From CAVPOO01 sp963707015 (GTDB lineage: Bacteria > Pseudomonadota > Gammaproteobacteria > Thiohalobacterales > Thiohalobacteraceae), in assembly GCA_963707015.1 (NCBI GenBank), contig CAVPOO010000010.1, positions 124,001 to 188,000 on the forward strand: 64,000 nt of DNA, read 5' to 3'. Under the pieces are notes generated by a model. The model did not search any database, had not been told where the DNA came from, and was given only the letters and a program-made list of their open reading frames with translations. The position numbers and the translations under genes are program-made. Below, in pieces: positions 44,599 to 52,971 of this stretch (positions within the stretch are counted from its first letter, which is position 1; each line of letters opens with the position of its first letter).

Positions 44599-45131
44599 TC
44601 CTTGACCACGAATTCAGGCTGTTCCTTGCCTTCCCGATCGATGATTTTCAGCTCCACAAACTTGGGACCCAGACCCTTGTTGACGACCAGATTGGCGCCC
44701 CGGCGATAATCGCGGCCACTGGGCCCCTTACCGGTAAACAGCGCGACAACTTCGTGGTCACCAGCCTTCAGATTGCCTGTGTAGACCCTGTGAACACCGC
44801 CGCGATGGAGAGCCTCGACTTCTCGCTGAGTATAGAGGTAATTCGAGACAACCTTGTCGTCGACTTTTAGCTGCACAGAATCAAGGTTGAAATAGCTGCC
44901 GGTGTCGACGGACAAGAAAACAGCGACCTGAGTGCTCGATGGAAACAGCAGTTCCTCCTCAAGGATAAAGAGGTCGCGATTTAGTTCGACCACCTCCTTC
45001 TTGAGATCCTGAATCTCGGAATCGAGTCCCTTGAAGGTGTCGCCGGTCTTACCGGCCTGGTCGTCTGCCGCTGTAGCGGCTGCGCCCAACGCCAGACCAA
45101 AGGCCAGTACCATTTGACGTGCAATCTTCAC
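44589..45131 (-). CDS. Uncharacterised exported protein, first gene of the envelope cluster
   Basis: A 180-residue protein with a signal peptide (KIARQMVLAFGLALGAAATAAD), a short coiled-coil region (DSEIQDLKKEVVELNRDLFILEEELL, about 35-60), and a C-terminal beta-rich domain (VAVFLSVDTGSYFNLDSVQL, HRVYTGNLKAGDHEVVALF). I do not recognise a named family. The GTG at 45131 has AGGAGG five bases upstream and beats the longer frame from 45230. It should be the first gene of the nine-gene unit, and the coiled coil may pair it with the next protein. Confidence 0.7.
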   Translation of the reverse strand: MKIARQMVLAFGLALGAAATAADDQAGKTGDTFKGLDSEIQDLKKEVVELNRDLFILEEELLFPSSTQVAVFLSVDTGSYFNLDSVQLKVDDKVVSNYLYTQREVEALHRGGVHRVYTGNLKAGDHEVVALFTGKGPSGRDYRRGANLVVNKGLGPKFVELKIIDREGKEQPEFVVKEWE

Positions 45132-45405
45132 CCTTACCTCCTGTTGCGGAACTCCGTGTACGCTATTCCTGACAACTGCATGTAACGGCAGCTTTGGGAT
45201 CTGATTTAAACGCTTGAATCGGGGTATCAACCGCCGTGTCCCGCACGTCCCCGGGCTGTCTCACTGGAAGGAAATGAAGTTGCTCGCCTGCGGGGAGACG
45301 TGGCTGAGACTCGCGTCACAAATCCCGTTCACCAGGCACGCTGACTGGCAACCTTCTCGCGCCTGATCGCTTTCTCCCCCAGCTTTGCCACAATTCAGTG
45401 GACGT

Positions 45406-46452
45406 CTAATTCTGCGCCGACTGATCCATCTGTTTCAGCCCGTCAGACAACTGCATCCGACCCTCGTTGTCGATGATGACGGCCTCTATATCGGGCAGTG
45501 TATTTACCAGTGCCAGCCCTTTTTCTGGTCCCATAACGAAGACACTGGTCGACAGCGCATCGGTCGTCGTGGCATCCGGGCCGATGATACTGACGCTGCG
45601 CACGGCATCAACCGACCGCCCCGTGGCCGGATCCAGAATGTGATGATAACGGACGCCGTCTTCCACGAAGAACCGCTCATAGTCCCCTGAAGTCGAGATC
45701 GCTGTATCGATCAAGGGGATCATCGCAACCACACCCGCCGGGTCGCGGGGCGCGCGGATCCCGATCTTCCAGGGCCTCCCCCAGCGCTCGCCGCGCACCC
45801 GGCTATCGCCACCGGCCGTGACAATGGCATGATCAATACCAAGCTCACCAAGGAGCTGTAATCCGTGGTCCACGGCATAACCCTTGGCGATGCCACCGAG
45901 ATCGATTCTCACGCCCTCGCGCAGGAACCGAACTGACCCAGTATCCGAATTCAGCCGGATATGTCTGTAATCAACTGCCGGCAATCCCGACTCAATCTGC
46001 GCTCTGTCAGGATGTACTTTCTGGCGGTAGTCATACAGGTACCCGACGCTCGCAAAGCTGATATCGAATGCGCCTTTCGTCATCCGCGAGATGTCCAGCG
46101 AGCGCGCGATCAAATGGAAGAGTTCCGGATCGCAGCGCACCGGCCCCTGAGCGGCCTGGCGATTGATCAGTGAGACTTGGCTGTCCTGCCGGTAGGGACT
46201 CATCAAGCGGTCAATGCGCCGCATGTCATCCATGACGCTTTGGATGCCCTTTTCCGCGATCTGCGCATCTTCATGCCAGATCTCCACCGTGACCTGCGTG
46301 CCCATAATCGCTTCCTGTGCTTTGTGCCACTCGGCCTGGCACGGCGACACAAGAACCAGCAAGAGCAGTATCATGCAGGCGCGCAGTGCTGGCGACCGAT
46401 CGAGCGCACTGGCGGTGGAAGGGCATCGGCTAGGGTGTTGAAGGTGTTGCAT
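45406..46452 (-). CDS. apbE: FAD:protein FMN transferase ApbE
   Basis: ApbE attaches FMN covalently to a Thr or Ser of exported flavoproteins such as NqrC/RnfG. The 348-residue protein has a hydrophobic signal (CMILLLLVLVSPCQAEW), then MGTQVTVEIW, LMSPYRQDSQVSLIN, FDISFASVGYLYD, DLGGIAKGYAVDHGL near 215, and the Mg/FAD-binding HHILDPATGRSVDAVRSVSII region. The start is uncertain (46482 or 46452). No client flavoprotein lies adjacent. It is upstream of the envelope cluster in the same direction, but 274 bp separate them. Confidence 0.92.
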   Translation of the reverse strand: MQHLQHPSRCPSTASALDRSPALRACMILLLLVLVSPCQAEWHKAQEAIMGTQVTVEIWHEDAQIAEKGIQSVMDDMRRIDRLMSPYRQDSQVSLINRQAAQGPVRCDPELFHLIARSLDISRMTKGAFDISFASVGYLYDYRQKVHPDRAQIESGLPAVDYRHIRLNSDTGSVRFLREGVRIDLGGIAKGYAVDHGLQLLGELGIDHAIVTAGGDSRVRGERWGRPWKIGIRAPRDPAGVVAMIPLIDTAISTSGDYERFFVEDGVRYHHILDPATGRSVDAVRSVSIIGPDATTTDALSTSVFVMGPEKGLALVNTLPDIEAVIIDNEGRMQLSDGLKQMDQSAQN

Positions 46453-46678
46453 ACCAGTCTTGTCGATCTGCGTTCTACACACGACAGGGAATTACATGCA
46501 TATATTTGGCCAACAGCGCGTACTTAGCCAAGGCACTCGGTCACGGATCCTGCAACCAGCGCATGGCGACGACCGACGCACCGGCAACACCGGCAGTATC
46601 CAGATACTTTCTGTATATGAATCATATGTTAGTTACCAGTTCTTTATCGCAGATGCGTAGCCCTCCCTTGCATTGGAA

Positions 46679-47098
46679 TCAGCGCCGTGGCTTGCGAAAT
46701 CTCCGGAAAAACATCGTCAACCAAATGACGACGAATGCCGCGTACATTGTCAGCACCCATGCAATCCCCGAACTCAATCGGGATTCAACCTGAAGGTTTG
46801 CCTCGATCACCAGCTGAATGACCGCGACGGTGAACACGGTATGCGCAACACCAAATCAGGCCATGCGCGCCCGGATTTCACACAGCGCTGCTTTGCGACG
46901 TTCTGCCGCCAGCCAGTAGTCTCTGTGCGGCAGGCTTAGCGACTTGTGCGGAATCCGGAGTACTGGACGAGGGCAAGAGAAAACAATGAGATAAGACAGC
47001 GCAATCAAGCCGAGGCACAGGCCAAACAAGACAGATCGTGCCAGGCCTGTCCCGGCACCCCCATGACAATCCCGATACGTCCGTGTCTTATCGGCGAC
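46679..47098 (-). pseudogene. Remnant of a DUF1648-like membrane protein, internal TGA
   Basis: Reading the minus strand down from about 47098 gives ARSVLFGLCLGLIALSYLIVF, a linker, DYWLAAERRKAALCEIRARMA, an in-frame TGA (46858-46856), and then in the same frame FGVAHTVFTVAVIQLVIEAN, LSSGIAWVLTMYAAFVVIWL and a basic end RRFRKPRR with its own stop at 46681-46679. DYWLAxERR followed by a Trp-Phe and two more helices is a pattern I know from small membrane proteins of the DUF1648/SdpI type; TGG-to-TGA at the Trp would explain the stop. The 5' part is poorly preserved. It lies between apbE and a small ORF. Confidence 0.5.
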
Positions 47099-47157
47099 TG
47101 ACAGGACAGCGCCATGCACCTGGCCACGCAACCCTGTTTGGCGCAACGAAACGAAAA

Positions 47158-47183
47158 CGGGCGGTCCGAAGTTGGACCGCCCG
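47158..47183 (-). terminator. Intrinsic terminator after the 41-residue ORF
   Basis: CGGGCGGTCC (47158-47167) and GGACCGCCCG (47174-47183) form a perfect 10-bp stem with a six-base loop. On the minus strand it is followed by TTTTCGTTTCG, a T-rich tail as expected for Rho-independent termination. It lies 29 bp beyond the stop of the small membrane ORF. Confidence 0.75.
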
Positions 47184-47212
47184 TTCCAACCGGGCACCTT
47201 TGCCTGGAGAGC

Positions 47213-47338
47213 TTAATCGACCAGCAGCGGAACCGTCGCAATCGAAACCGTCATTACTGCCGCCGCAAAGACGAGCACCAGCCGAAATCGGCATGGGAAT
47301 GAGCCGGTACACTGCCTGGTTTTCTGGAAAATTGACAT
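47213..47338 (-). CDS. Possible 41-residue membrane protein
   Basis: A short frame begins MSIFQKTRQCTGSF, becomes hydrophobic (LVLVFAAAVMTVSIATVPLL) and ends at TAA. GAGGG lies seven bases before the second of two close ATG codons (47344, 47338), and a strong intrinsic terminator follows 29 bp after the stop. A ribosome binding site, a single membrane segment with basic flank, and a terminator make this a credible small protein. No homologue is known to me. Confidence 0.45.
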   Translation of the reverse strand: MSIFQKTRQCTGSFPCRFRLVLVFAAAVMTVSIATVPLLVD

Positions 47339-47485
47339 CTTCATTCCCTCATAGCATATAAATTTCAGGTGGTTAAGAAAATGATTTTACGTAAAAAACC
47401 CCGCTGCTTATTCGGTAAATTTAGTGTGTTAGCGAACTCGAATATTAGCCGATTTGCATGTCTTTGTCTATCTGCATGAAAGGGA

Positions 47486-48034
47486 TCACAGATTCAGCGA
47501 AAACGAGCAATGGCGATCGTAGATCAGGGTTCCTGATTCACGCCTCGCTTCGGGGCGAAGCTGGTGCTCCCGCTGTTCAGCCAAAGCAATAAGGTGAACG
47601 ACTGACGCTCCATTGAGCGTAAGGTAATCGGCGATCAGGGAACGATGACAATGCTCCGGCTGTCGTTCAGCACAAAGAAGCGCGGTCCGGCCATGGCCGG
47701 CAAGAGCCATAAGCTGCCGTACTGCCGTCTCAAACTCCTTGGTTTCCATGTAATCTGCATAGCCACGCAGGCCCTGCGCCTCCAGCGCGAGATGCCGCGA
47801 ATCAGGACGGGGCTTTCGCATTCCACCCAACTTGCGTCCGGCCCAGTGATAGGTAATGCCCACGGAATCCATCGCCGCGCGGATCGAGTCGCTGGAAAAA
47901 TGCGGCAAGCGCGCCGACACCGGGTAGGCCCGCACGTCGACCAGGATCTTCACTCGAGCGCCGCGCAGCAGATCAGTCAACTGCTCAAGCGTGCGATTAC
48001 TGTGTCCAACGGTAAAAAGCGTCAATTCTGTCAC
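47486..48034 (-). CDS. DUF488 family protein
   Basis: A 182-residue protein with the DUF488 hallmarks: LFTVGHSNRTLEQLTDLL at the start, VDVRAYPVSARLPHF near 35, the WAGRKLGGMRKP block, and LLCAERQPEHCHRSLIADYL near 120, where the Cys and His residues are conserved. The family is widespread and biochemically undefined; some members are proposed to bind nucleic acid or metal. It stands alone, downstream of the decayed msrA in the opposite orientation. Confidence 0.88.
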   Translation of the reverse strand: MTELTLFTVGHSNRTLEQLTDLLRGARVKILVDVRAYPVSARLPHFSSDSIRAAMDSVGITYHWAGRKLGGMRKPRPDSRHLALEAQGLRGYADYMETKEFETAVRQLMALAGHGRTALLCAERQPEHCHRSLIADYLTLNGASVVHLIALAEQREHQLRPEARRESGTLIYDRHCSFSLNL

Positions 48035-48149
48035 AGGTGACCCCGCGCTCGAGGGGGATTATCCAACTCGATTGTAACACCCGGCCGGAACCCAAGACGC
48101 CGCGAAGGGGTCTGAGGAACCGAGAGGACCGTATCGAGGGGGCCCTGAT

Positions 48150-48490
48150 ATGAGAGGTGAATACAATGCGACATACGAGAAAATCTCAACGGGTGGCACC
48201 GGGCATGCCATCGCGGTAAAGGTCGTTTACGACCCGTCTAAGGTTGGCTGCAGCGAGTTACCTGAGACCTTTTGGCAAAACGTCGATCCGACAACGCTGA
48301 GTCGACAACTTGTGACACGGGCGATCAATGCCGCACGGCGATCTCCTTGCGCGCTGAAGAGCAAAAACCACTCGCCGAGTCTTTAAGACGCGCCCTTGAT
48401 CAAACCAAAACCTTCAAAAAGTCCATCGTCACCCGGATTGTTGCCGTGTCGACGTTCTATCCTGCCGAGGACTATCATCAGCCCCATTAG
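48150..48490 (+). pseudogene. msrA: Decayed peptide methionine sulfoxide reductase MsrA
   Basis: One frame carries NATYEKISTGGTGHAIAVKVVYDPSKV and ETFWQNVDPTTLSRQL (in pieces); the next carries CDTGDQCRTAISLRAEEQK, FKKSIVTRIV and FYPAEDYHQ. Together these are the middle and end of MsrA, whose intact members read TYE..C.G.TGHAE, FW..HDPT.LNRQG.D.G.QYRS and YPAE.YHQ. The frame changes near 48308-48311. The N-terminal catalytic GCFW part is absent, and two substitutions (GCR-like QCR for QYR) fit relaxed selection. It cannot make active enzyme. Confidence 0.78.
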
Positions 48491-48681
48491 GCGCGAAACC
48501 CCTGTCGCTATAAGTTCTATCGATATACCCGGGGGGGATAAAAGTCTGAAAGACATTTTGGGATCCACAGATTGACCGGGCCCCTTGCGCTGGCAAGATG
48601 CCACCGGCAGTGATTTGTGTCTATAGTTATTTAGAAGATCAGCAGGCTTTCACCCCTGCCCTAACCCTGGAGGATAACGCC

Positions 48682-49242
48682 ATGGGAATGAGATGGCTCA
48701 TCGGCGTACTGGTATCCGGCGTAGCTTTCCTGCCCGCCTGCGGACCACTGACGATCAAAAGCGAAGACACCGGGTCGTATGTTCCCGCGCGCCGTGGCGC
48801 ACTCGAGCTACACCAGGATGTGGTCGTCCCACCCGGGCGTGCTCGTGTCTTTTTTCAGGCAGGCAGAGTCGTATCCGGCGGCATTAACGAGTTCAAACCG
48901 CATTGCGAGCTAACAGTGAAAACACTCATGGACGAACCCCAAACCATCCATGCAGATACCTTCTCCGTCGACCGGGTGTCCCGTAACATTCAGCAGGTGG
49001 TCAGGTCTGAAAGAGTGCTGCTGGCCTCACTCCTGGATTTTCAGCTGGCCAACGGCGATGGTGGCAATGGAGAGAGCATGCAAATGCATGTCTACATCAT
49101 GAAGCTGCATTCGGCTGAGCAACCACAGGTGCAGTACCTCGTCTGTGGCGGCGCGTTCGACGAACCGGCCCTGGCCAGGGGACCGACACTCCAGGATATT
49201 GCCGCCGCCCTGGGAACGTTTGGGACGCTTGAATTACGTTAA
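48682..49242 (+). CDS. Uncharacterised lipoprotein
   Basis: A 186-residue protein with a lipoprotein signal (GMRWLIGVLVSGVAFLPACGP, Cys near 20) and a mature region of beta-rich character: YVPARRGALELHQDVVVPPG, RVFFQAGRVVSGG, then FKPHCELTVKTL and a final Cys in YLVCGGAFDEP that could pair with HCEL. The start follows CTGGAGGATAACGCC; the upstream frame start at 48598 lacks such a site. I do not recognise a family with certainty. It stands alone. Confidence 0.75.
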   Translation: MGMRWLIGVLVSGVAFLPACGPLTIKSEDTGSYVPARRGALELHQDVVVPPGRARVFFQAGRVVSGGINEFKPHCELTVKTLMDEPQTIHADTFSVDRVSRNIQQVVRSERVLLASLLDFQLANGDGGNGESMQMHVYIMKLHSAEQPQVQYLVCGGAFDEPALARGPTLQDIAAALGTFGTLELR

Positions 49243-49428
49243 CGTGGGGATGGTTGCGGCCGGATCGGAAACAAACCTGTCTGCGGGCCCATGCGAAGCC
49301 GAGACCACCAATCCGGGCCGGCGAATTCGCTGGTCAACACGGACGACATAAGCTGTCTTGCCACTGTGCGCTACCCGACCGGGGGAAGCGAACAGTGGCG
49401 ACCGAGGCGCGTTTCCGCTACCGATAAT

Positions 49429-49456
49429 GGCCCTCGGGCGCATTTACCCGAGGGCC
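49429..49456. terminator. Hairpin after the lipoprotein gene
   Basis: GGCCCTCGGG (49429-49438) pairs perfectly with CCCGAGGGCC (49447-49456) across an eight-base loop. It is between the lipoprotein gene (plus) and the cold-shock gene (minus), 187 bp beyond the former. No T-run follows on either strand, so its efficiency as a stop is doubtful. The remaining 49243-49540 interval shows no gene. Confidence 0.5.
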
Positions 49457-49540
49457 ATGTTGCGTAGGCGGTGAGCCTGAAACTATCCAGCGATCAGACT
49501 GGCGTGCCACCGCGCGCAGCTGATCCCCTGACTGCCCCGA

Positions 49541-49744
49541 TCAGTTGGGAACTACATTAACCGCTGCCAGCCCCTTCGGTCCCTGCTCCACATCGAAGGA
49601 AACCTTCTGACCTTCAGCAAGACTCTTAAAGCCACTACCCTGAATGGATGAGTGATGCACAAACACATCCTTGCTCCCGTCATCCGGCGTAATGAATCCG
49701 AAACCCTTGCTGTCGTTAAACCATTTCACTGTACCAGTAGCCAC
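49541..49744 (-). CDS. Cold-shock protein (CspA family), second copy
   Basis: A 67-residue OB-fold protein with TVKWFNDSKGFGFITPDDG (RNP1) and DVFVHHSSI (RNP2), close to standard CspA. It begins with a GTG at 49744 with AGAGGGG six bases upstream; the ATG-less frame upstream to 49897 is leader sequence. Distinct from the csp at 31090 (for example SNAKGYGF there, NDSKGFGF here), so the two are paralogues rather than duplicates. It is divergent from the flavoprotein gene. Confidence 0.93.
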   Translation of the reverse strand: MATGTVKWFNDSKGFGFITPDDGSKDVFVHHSSIQGSGFKSLAEGQKVSFDVEQGPKGLAAVNVVPN

Positions 49745-49994
49745 TGAAAACCCCTCTGTTAGAATAATCGATCGAAAATATGACACGCGCAACAATACCC
49801 CGATCGCAATATTGCGGGAGCGACTAGAAAAAACAAAGAAGACATTCCGGAATGGCTGCGAGTTGGAGGTTGCGGACCCTAAGAATACATGCCCCAAGGA
49901 CTAATTGCCATAAATTTCTTCAGGATGGCGGGCACCCGGCCGTGACCTAAGGCCGGACCTGATAGCCCCGGGATCCGGTGCTAAGCTTGCTGTC

Positions 49995-51011
49995 ATGCGG
50001 CGATCTGCAGCTTCCCCAAAAGCACTGGAGTCGGCCCTCACACATGATGCCGGGATCGAAATTCCCATCATCTGTGGCGCCATGTATCCCTGCAGTAATC
50101 CGGAGCTGGTTGCCGCCGTCTCGGAAGCAGGTGGTATCGGGATTGTTCAGCCTATCTCCATGACTTATGTCCATGGCCATCTTTTCCGCGCAGGGCTCCG
50201 CCTGATACGCTCTATGACCCGCAAACCCATCGGTATGAACGCGCTGATCGAGCAGTCGTCGCGCCGCTACCGCGCCAGGATGGAACGCTGGATCGATATT
50301 GCGCTGGAAGAAGGTGTGCGGTTTTTCGTCACCTCTCTGGGTAAACCCGGGTGGGTAGCGCAAAGGGTCCATGCCGCCGGCGGTGTCGTCTACCACGATG
50401 TCACCGAGCGGAAGTGGGCACTCAAGGGTCTCGAGGGCGACGTCGACGGATTTATCTGTGTGAACAATCGCGCCGGTGGTCATGCAGGCCAAAAGGACGC
50501 CATCACCCTCTTCCGGGAACTGGCTGACCTGGACAAGCCGCTGGTCTGTGCCGGCGGCATTGCTGCGGCACCGGATTTCGTCGAGGCATTGAGCATAGGC
50601 TACGCAGGGGTGCAGATGGGCACGCGCTTTATTGCCACTGAAGAATGCCATGCGACGCTCGCCTACAAAGAGGCCGTCATCCAGGCTACCGAAGATGACA
50701 TTGTGCTGAGCGAGCGGATCACCGGCGTGCCTGTAGCCGTGATCCGCACACCCTATATCGCGCGAATCGGTCTGAGGGCGGGGCCAATGGCGCGCTGGAT
50801 GTTGCAGGGCTCAAGGACCAAACGCCTGATGCGCACCCTTTACGCACTACGCTCACTCTGGCAGTTGAAACATGCGTCGCTGGATGAGAGTGGCACAAAG
50901 GAGTACTGGCAGGCTGGGAAGAGTGTTGCCCGTATCAGTCAGATCGAACCGGCTGGCGCCATCATCCGTCGCTTTGCTGAGGCGGCGAAACTCAGATTGA
51001 CCGAGGAGTGA
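49995..51011 (+). CDS. Nitronate monooxygenase-like FMN protein
   Basis: A 338-residue TIM-barrel flavoprotein of the 2-nitropropane-dioxygenase family. It contains IPIICGAMYPCSNPELVAAVSEAGGIGIV at the start (in pieces), IGMNALIE, the FMN-binding NNRAGGHAGQ near 155, VCAGGIAAAPD near 182 and GVQMGTRFIATEEC near 205. The family includes enzymes that oxidise propionate 3-nitronate and also enoyl-ACP-reductase relatives; the C-terminal extension of about 80 residues (WMLQGSRTKRLMRTLYALRS) is distinctive. The exact substrate is unknown. It is divergent from csp. Confidence 0.83.
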   Translation: MRRSAASPKALESALTHDAGIEIPIICGAMYPCSNPELVAAVSEAGGIGIVQPISMTYVHGHLFRAGLRLIRSMTRKPIGMNALIEQSSRRYRARMERWIDIALEEGVRFFVTSLGKPGWVAQRVHAAGGVVYHDVTERKWALKGLEGDVDGFICVNNRAGGHAGQKDAITLFRELADLDKPLVCAGGIAAAPDFVEALSIGYAGVQMGTRFIATEECHATLAYKEAVIQATEDDIVLSERITGVPVAVIRTPYIARIGLRAGPMARWMLQGSRTKRLMRTLYALRSLWQLKHASLDESGTKEYWQAGKSVARISQIEPAGAIIRRFAEAAKLRLTEE

Positions 51012-51213
51012 CAGATGGATAAACCAGGCATCAGCGCAACGACCGACATTTGAGCCAATCAACGTTAATGTCGGTTGATGCCCGCGCTGTGTCCGCTTTT
51101 AGTGGGACGATGATGAAGCGTTGGTCTTCATCCCTACCGATAACGCTGTGATTCTCCAGCGCAGGTGTCATAGTAACGTCCTACGCCGGCCCGACCTTAA
51201 GAGAGGCTCAACC

Positions 51214-51636
51214 ATGTATTCGCTCGATGAACTGAAACAGCAGAATAAGGAAATTGCAGATCTGTGCCAGGTATTATCGGTACTCGTGGAAAAACCGGAA
51301 CTCCGAAAGAATGTGGTCGTCTGCGAATTGGTGTCGCGGTTTACCGACAAGGTCTGGCTACACCTTGTCTTCGAAGACAAAGCACTCTACGCTGATCTGC
51401 TGGCACAGCGTGACTCAGATATCGCCACCACGGCCGAGCGCTTTCGCGCCAGCGCCCACGCCCTGAAAAAGCGGTTCGCAGACTACCAGAAGCAATGGTG
51501 CATTACCGATCCGGATGCCACAGATCATGAGGCTTTTGTTCGGGAGTCACGTGATATCCTCCAGCGTATACTGGATCGTGTGCGGGTGGAAAATGAACAG
51601 ATTTTCCCGCTGCTGGACAATACGCAGCCCGCATAA
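51214..51636 (+). CDS. Hemerythrin-like domain protein
   Basis: A 140-residue all-helical protein (YSLDELKQQNKEIADLCQVL, FTDKVWLHLVFEDKALYADLL, TTAERFRASAHALKKRFADY, VRVENEQIFPLLD). The spacing of H-xxx-ED and the VExEQIFPLL end fits four-helix HHE/hemerythrin-like domains, although the first His ligand is not evident and the metal site may be incomplete. GAGAGG precedes the ATG at 51214; the longer frame to 51121 is unsupported. It may sense or bind oxygen or NO if it holds iron. Confidence 0.6.
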   Translation: MYSLDELKQQNKEIADLCQVLSVLVEKPELRKNVVVCELVSRFTDKVWLHLVFEDKALYADLLAQRDSDIATTAERFRASAHALKKRFADYQKQWCITDPDATDHEAFVRESRDILQRILDRVRVENEQIFPLLDNTQPA

Positions 51637-51684
51637 ACTTCCCGCAGTGCGGCTGCTGGACGTGGTGCGCACGACTCACACACA

Positions 51685-51708
51685 AGCGGCGGCCATCGGG
51701 CCGCCGCT
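51685..51708. terminator. Hairpin between convergent genes
   Basis: AGCGGCGGCC (51685-51694) and GGCCGCCGCT (51699-51708) pair perfectly with a four-base loop. It lies 49 bp past the hemerythrin-like gene and 21 bp past the end of the VPxPA-CTERM gene on the other strand, a good position for a shared transcription stop. Confidence 0.6.
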
Positions 51709-51728
51709 GGTTCAATCCATGCGGGGTA

Positions 51729-52418
51729 TCACGCCGAACGACGTTTGGCAAAAGCCGCCAAGCCGATCAACCCGGAGCCGAACAACCAGAACGCGGCGGG
51801 TACAGGAATCACCGCCTCTGGAGCCACAGTGCCGACGAACTGCGCCAGCGGATAGGGGTTAAGACCGAGGCTTACAAAGTTGACAACTTCATCACCGGGG
51901 CCGGAACTCAGCGAGGTTATCGCCGCACCCATGGCGAACAATCCCCCGCGCGCATTGTTTATCGCGTTCAGTGCATCCGGATTCAGGTTAAACTCCTGTG
52001 GACCCTGGGCCTGAGCCGCCGTAACGTCCAGAGACCCGAATACGGTCCCGCTGCCAAGATCGTCGAAGGCGGCCATGCCGCCGGTAGCAGCCTGAAGGAC
52101 GGAGGGATCGGTAGCAACCGCAAAAAGCGTAACTGTTTCAAAACCCTGATCAGAAAGCAGGCCGAGACCCGCAAGCTGCAATTTCGCGCTGGAGAATACA
52201 TCTGCGTTGCTGAGTTCAAAGATGAAATACGTTCGGACTTCATTTCCCGCATACCGACCGGTCGCATAATTTTGCAGAGCCGGCACACTGAAGCCACCCA
52301 AACCGCCGTTGATCCAACCCTGGTCAATGGCGGTTAATGTCATTGCACTCACACCGCCCGGAACTAATCCGAGGCTCAAGACAAATGCGCTGTACGCGCA
52401 GAAGAAATTCCTGCTCAT
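51729..52418 (-). CDS. VPxPA/PEP-CTERM surface protein
   Basis: A 229-residue exported protein: signal peptide SRNFFCAYSAFVLSLGLVPGGVSA, a beta-rich mature domain of about 180 residues, and a C-terminal sorting signal made of IPVPAAFWLFGSGLIGLAAF and the basic KRRSA. This tripartite end is read by exosortase systems, which cut and attach the protein to the cell surface. The exosortase is not in this window. The ATG at 52418 has GGAGGTG at ideal distance; the upstream frame to 52559 is leader. Confidence 0.85.
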   Translation of the reverse strand: MSRNFFCAYSAFVLSLGLVPGGVSAMTLTAIDQGWINGGLGGFSVPALQNYATGRYAGNEVRTYFIFELSNADVFSSAKLQLAGLGLLSDQGFETVTLFAVATDPSVLQAATGGMAAFDDLGSGTVFGSLDVTAAQAQGPQEFNLNPDALNAINNARGGLFAMGAAITSLSSGPGDEVVNFVSLGLNPYPLAQFVGTVAPEAVIPVPAAFWLFGSGLIGLAAFAKRRSA

Positions 52419-52971
52419 TAATACACCTCCTGACGCATTGCCCTGACGCAAGCGCACGATGTTGTTTATTTGCTTCGTATCCTCTCCTCCTCCACCGCTT
52501 TCCCTCAGCAGTGTTCCATTTTTATTTTTGATGGGTCTTTGTTCTTGCGGCTCTTTCATCTCGACCGCCTTTTACCTTCACCTCTGCATCGACGCTGGCC
52601 CTGAAAAAGTACACCATGCAGGCCCCAGCAATGATCGTGCGAGGAATTATATTATTTCTATAAAACAATACAATAGTGAGATTTTCTGGTCGTCTCCAGC
52701 GAAACATTTGTAAAATATACCGACGTATTAATCAGGTTTCCTCCCATGCGCGAGGGTCACTTACAAAGGGAAGTTGTATTTTGTGGCACAAGGTACCGAG
52801 AAATTGCGTTCGCCTCGTATCGTCGCTCGCTGGATGCGACAAAGCGACAGTCGGATTCTCGATGGGCATCTGTATTATTGGCGCCCCCAAGGGGAATCGA
52901 CCTATTCACCGGTTACAGGCAACTTCATAGCTCTCAAGAATTTGATAATTTTCCTCTGGATATGCAGCAGC
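52419..52971. other. AT-rich gene-free interval upstream of the VPxPA-CTERM gene
   Basis: About 550 bp, visibly richer in A and T than the flanks (for example 52640-52740). It separates the VPxPA-CTERM gene from the 3' end of the Wadjet operon. Short plus-strand frames (such as 52774-53124) run into jetD antisense and have no known relatives. The base-composition change would suit the edge of an acquired segment. Confidence 0.4.
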
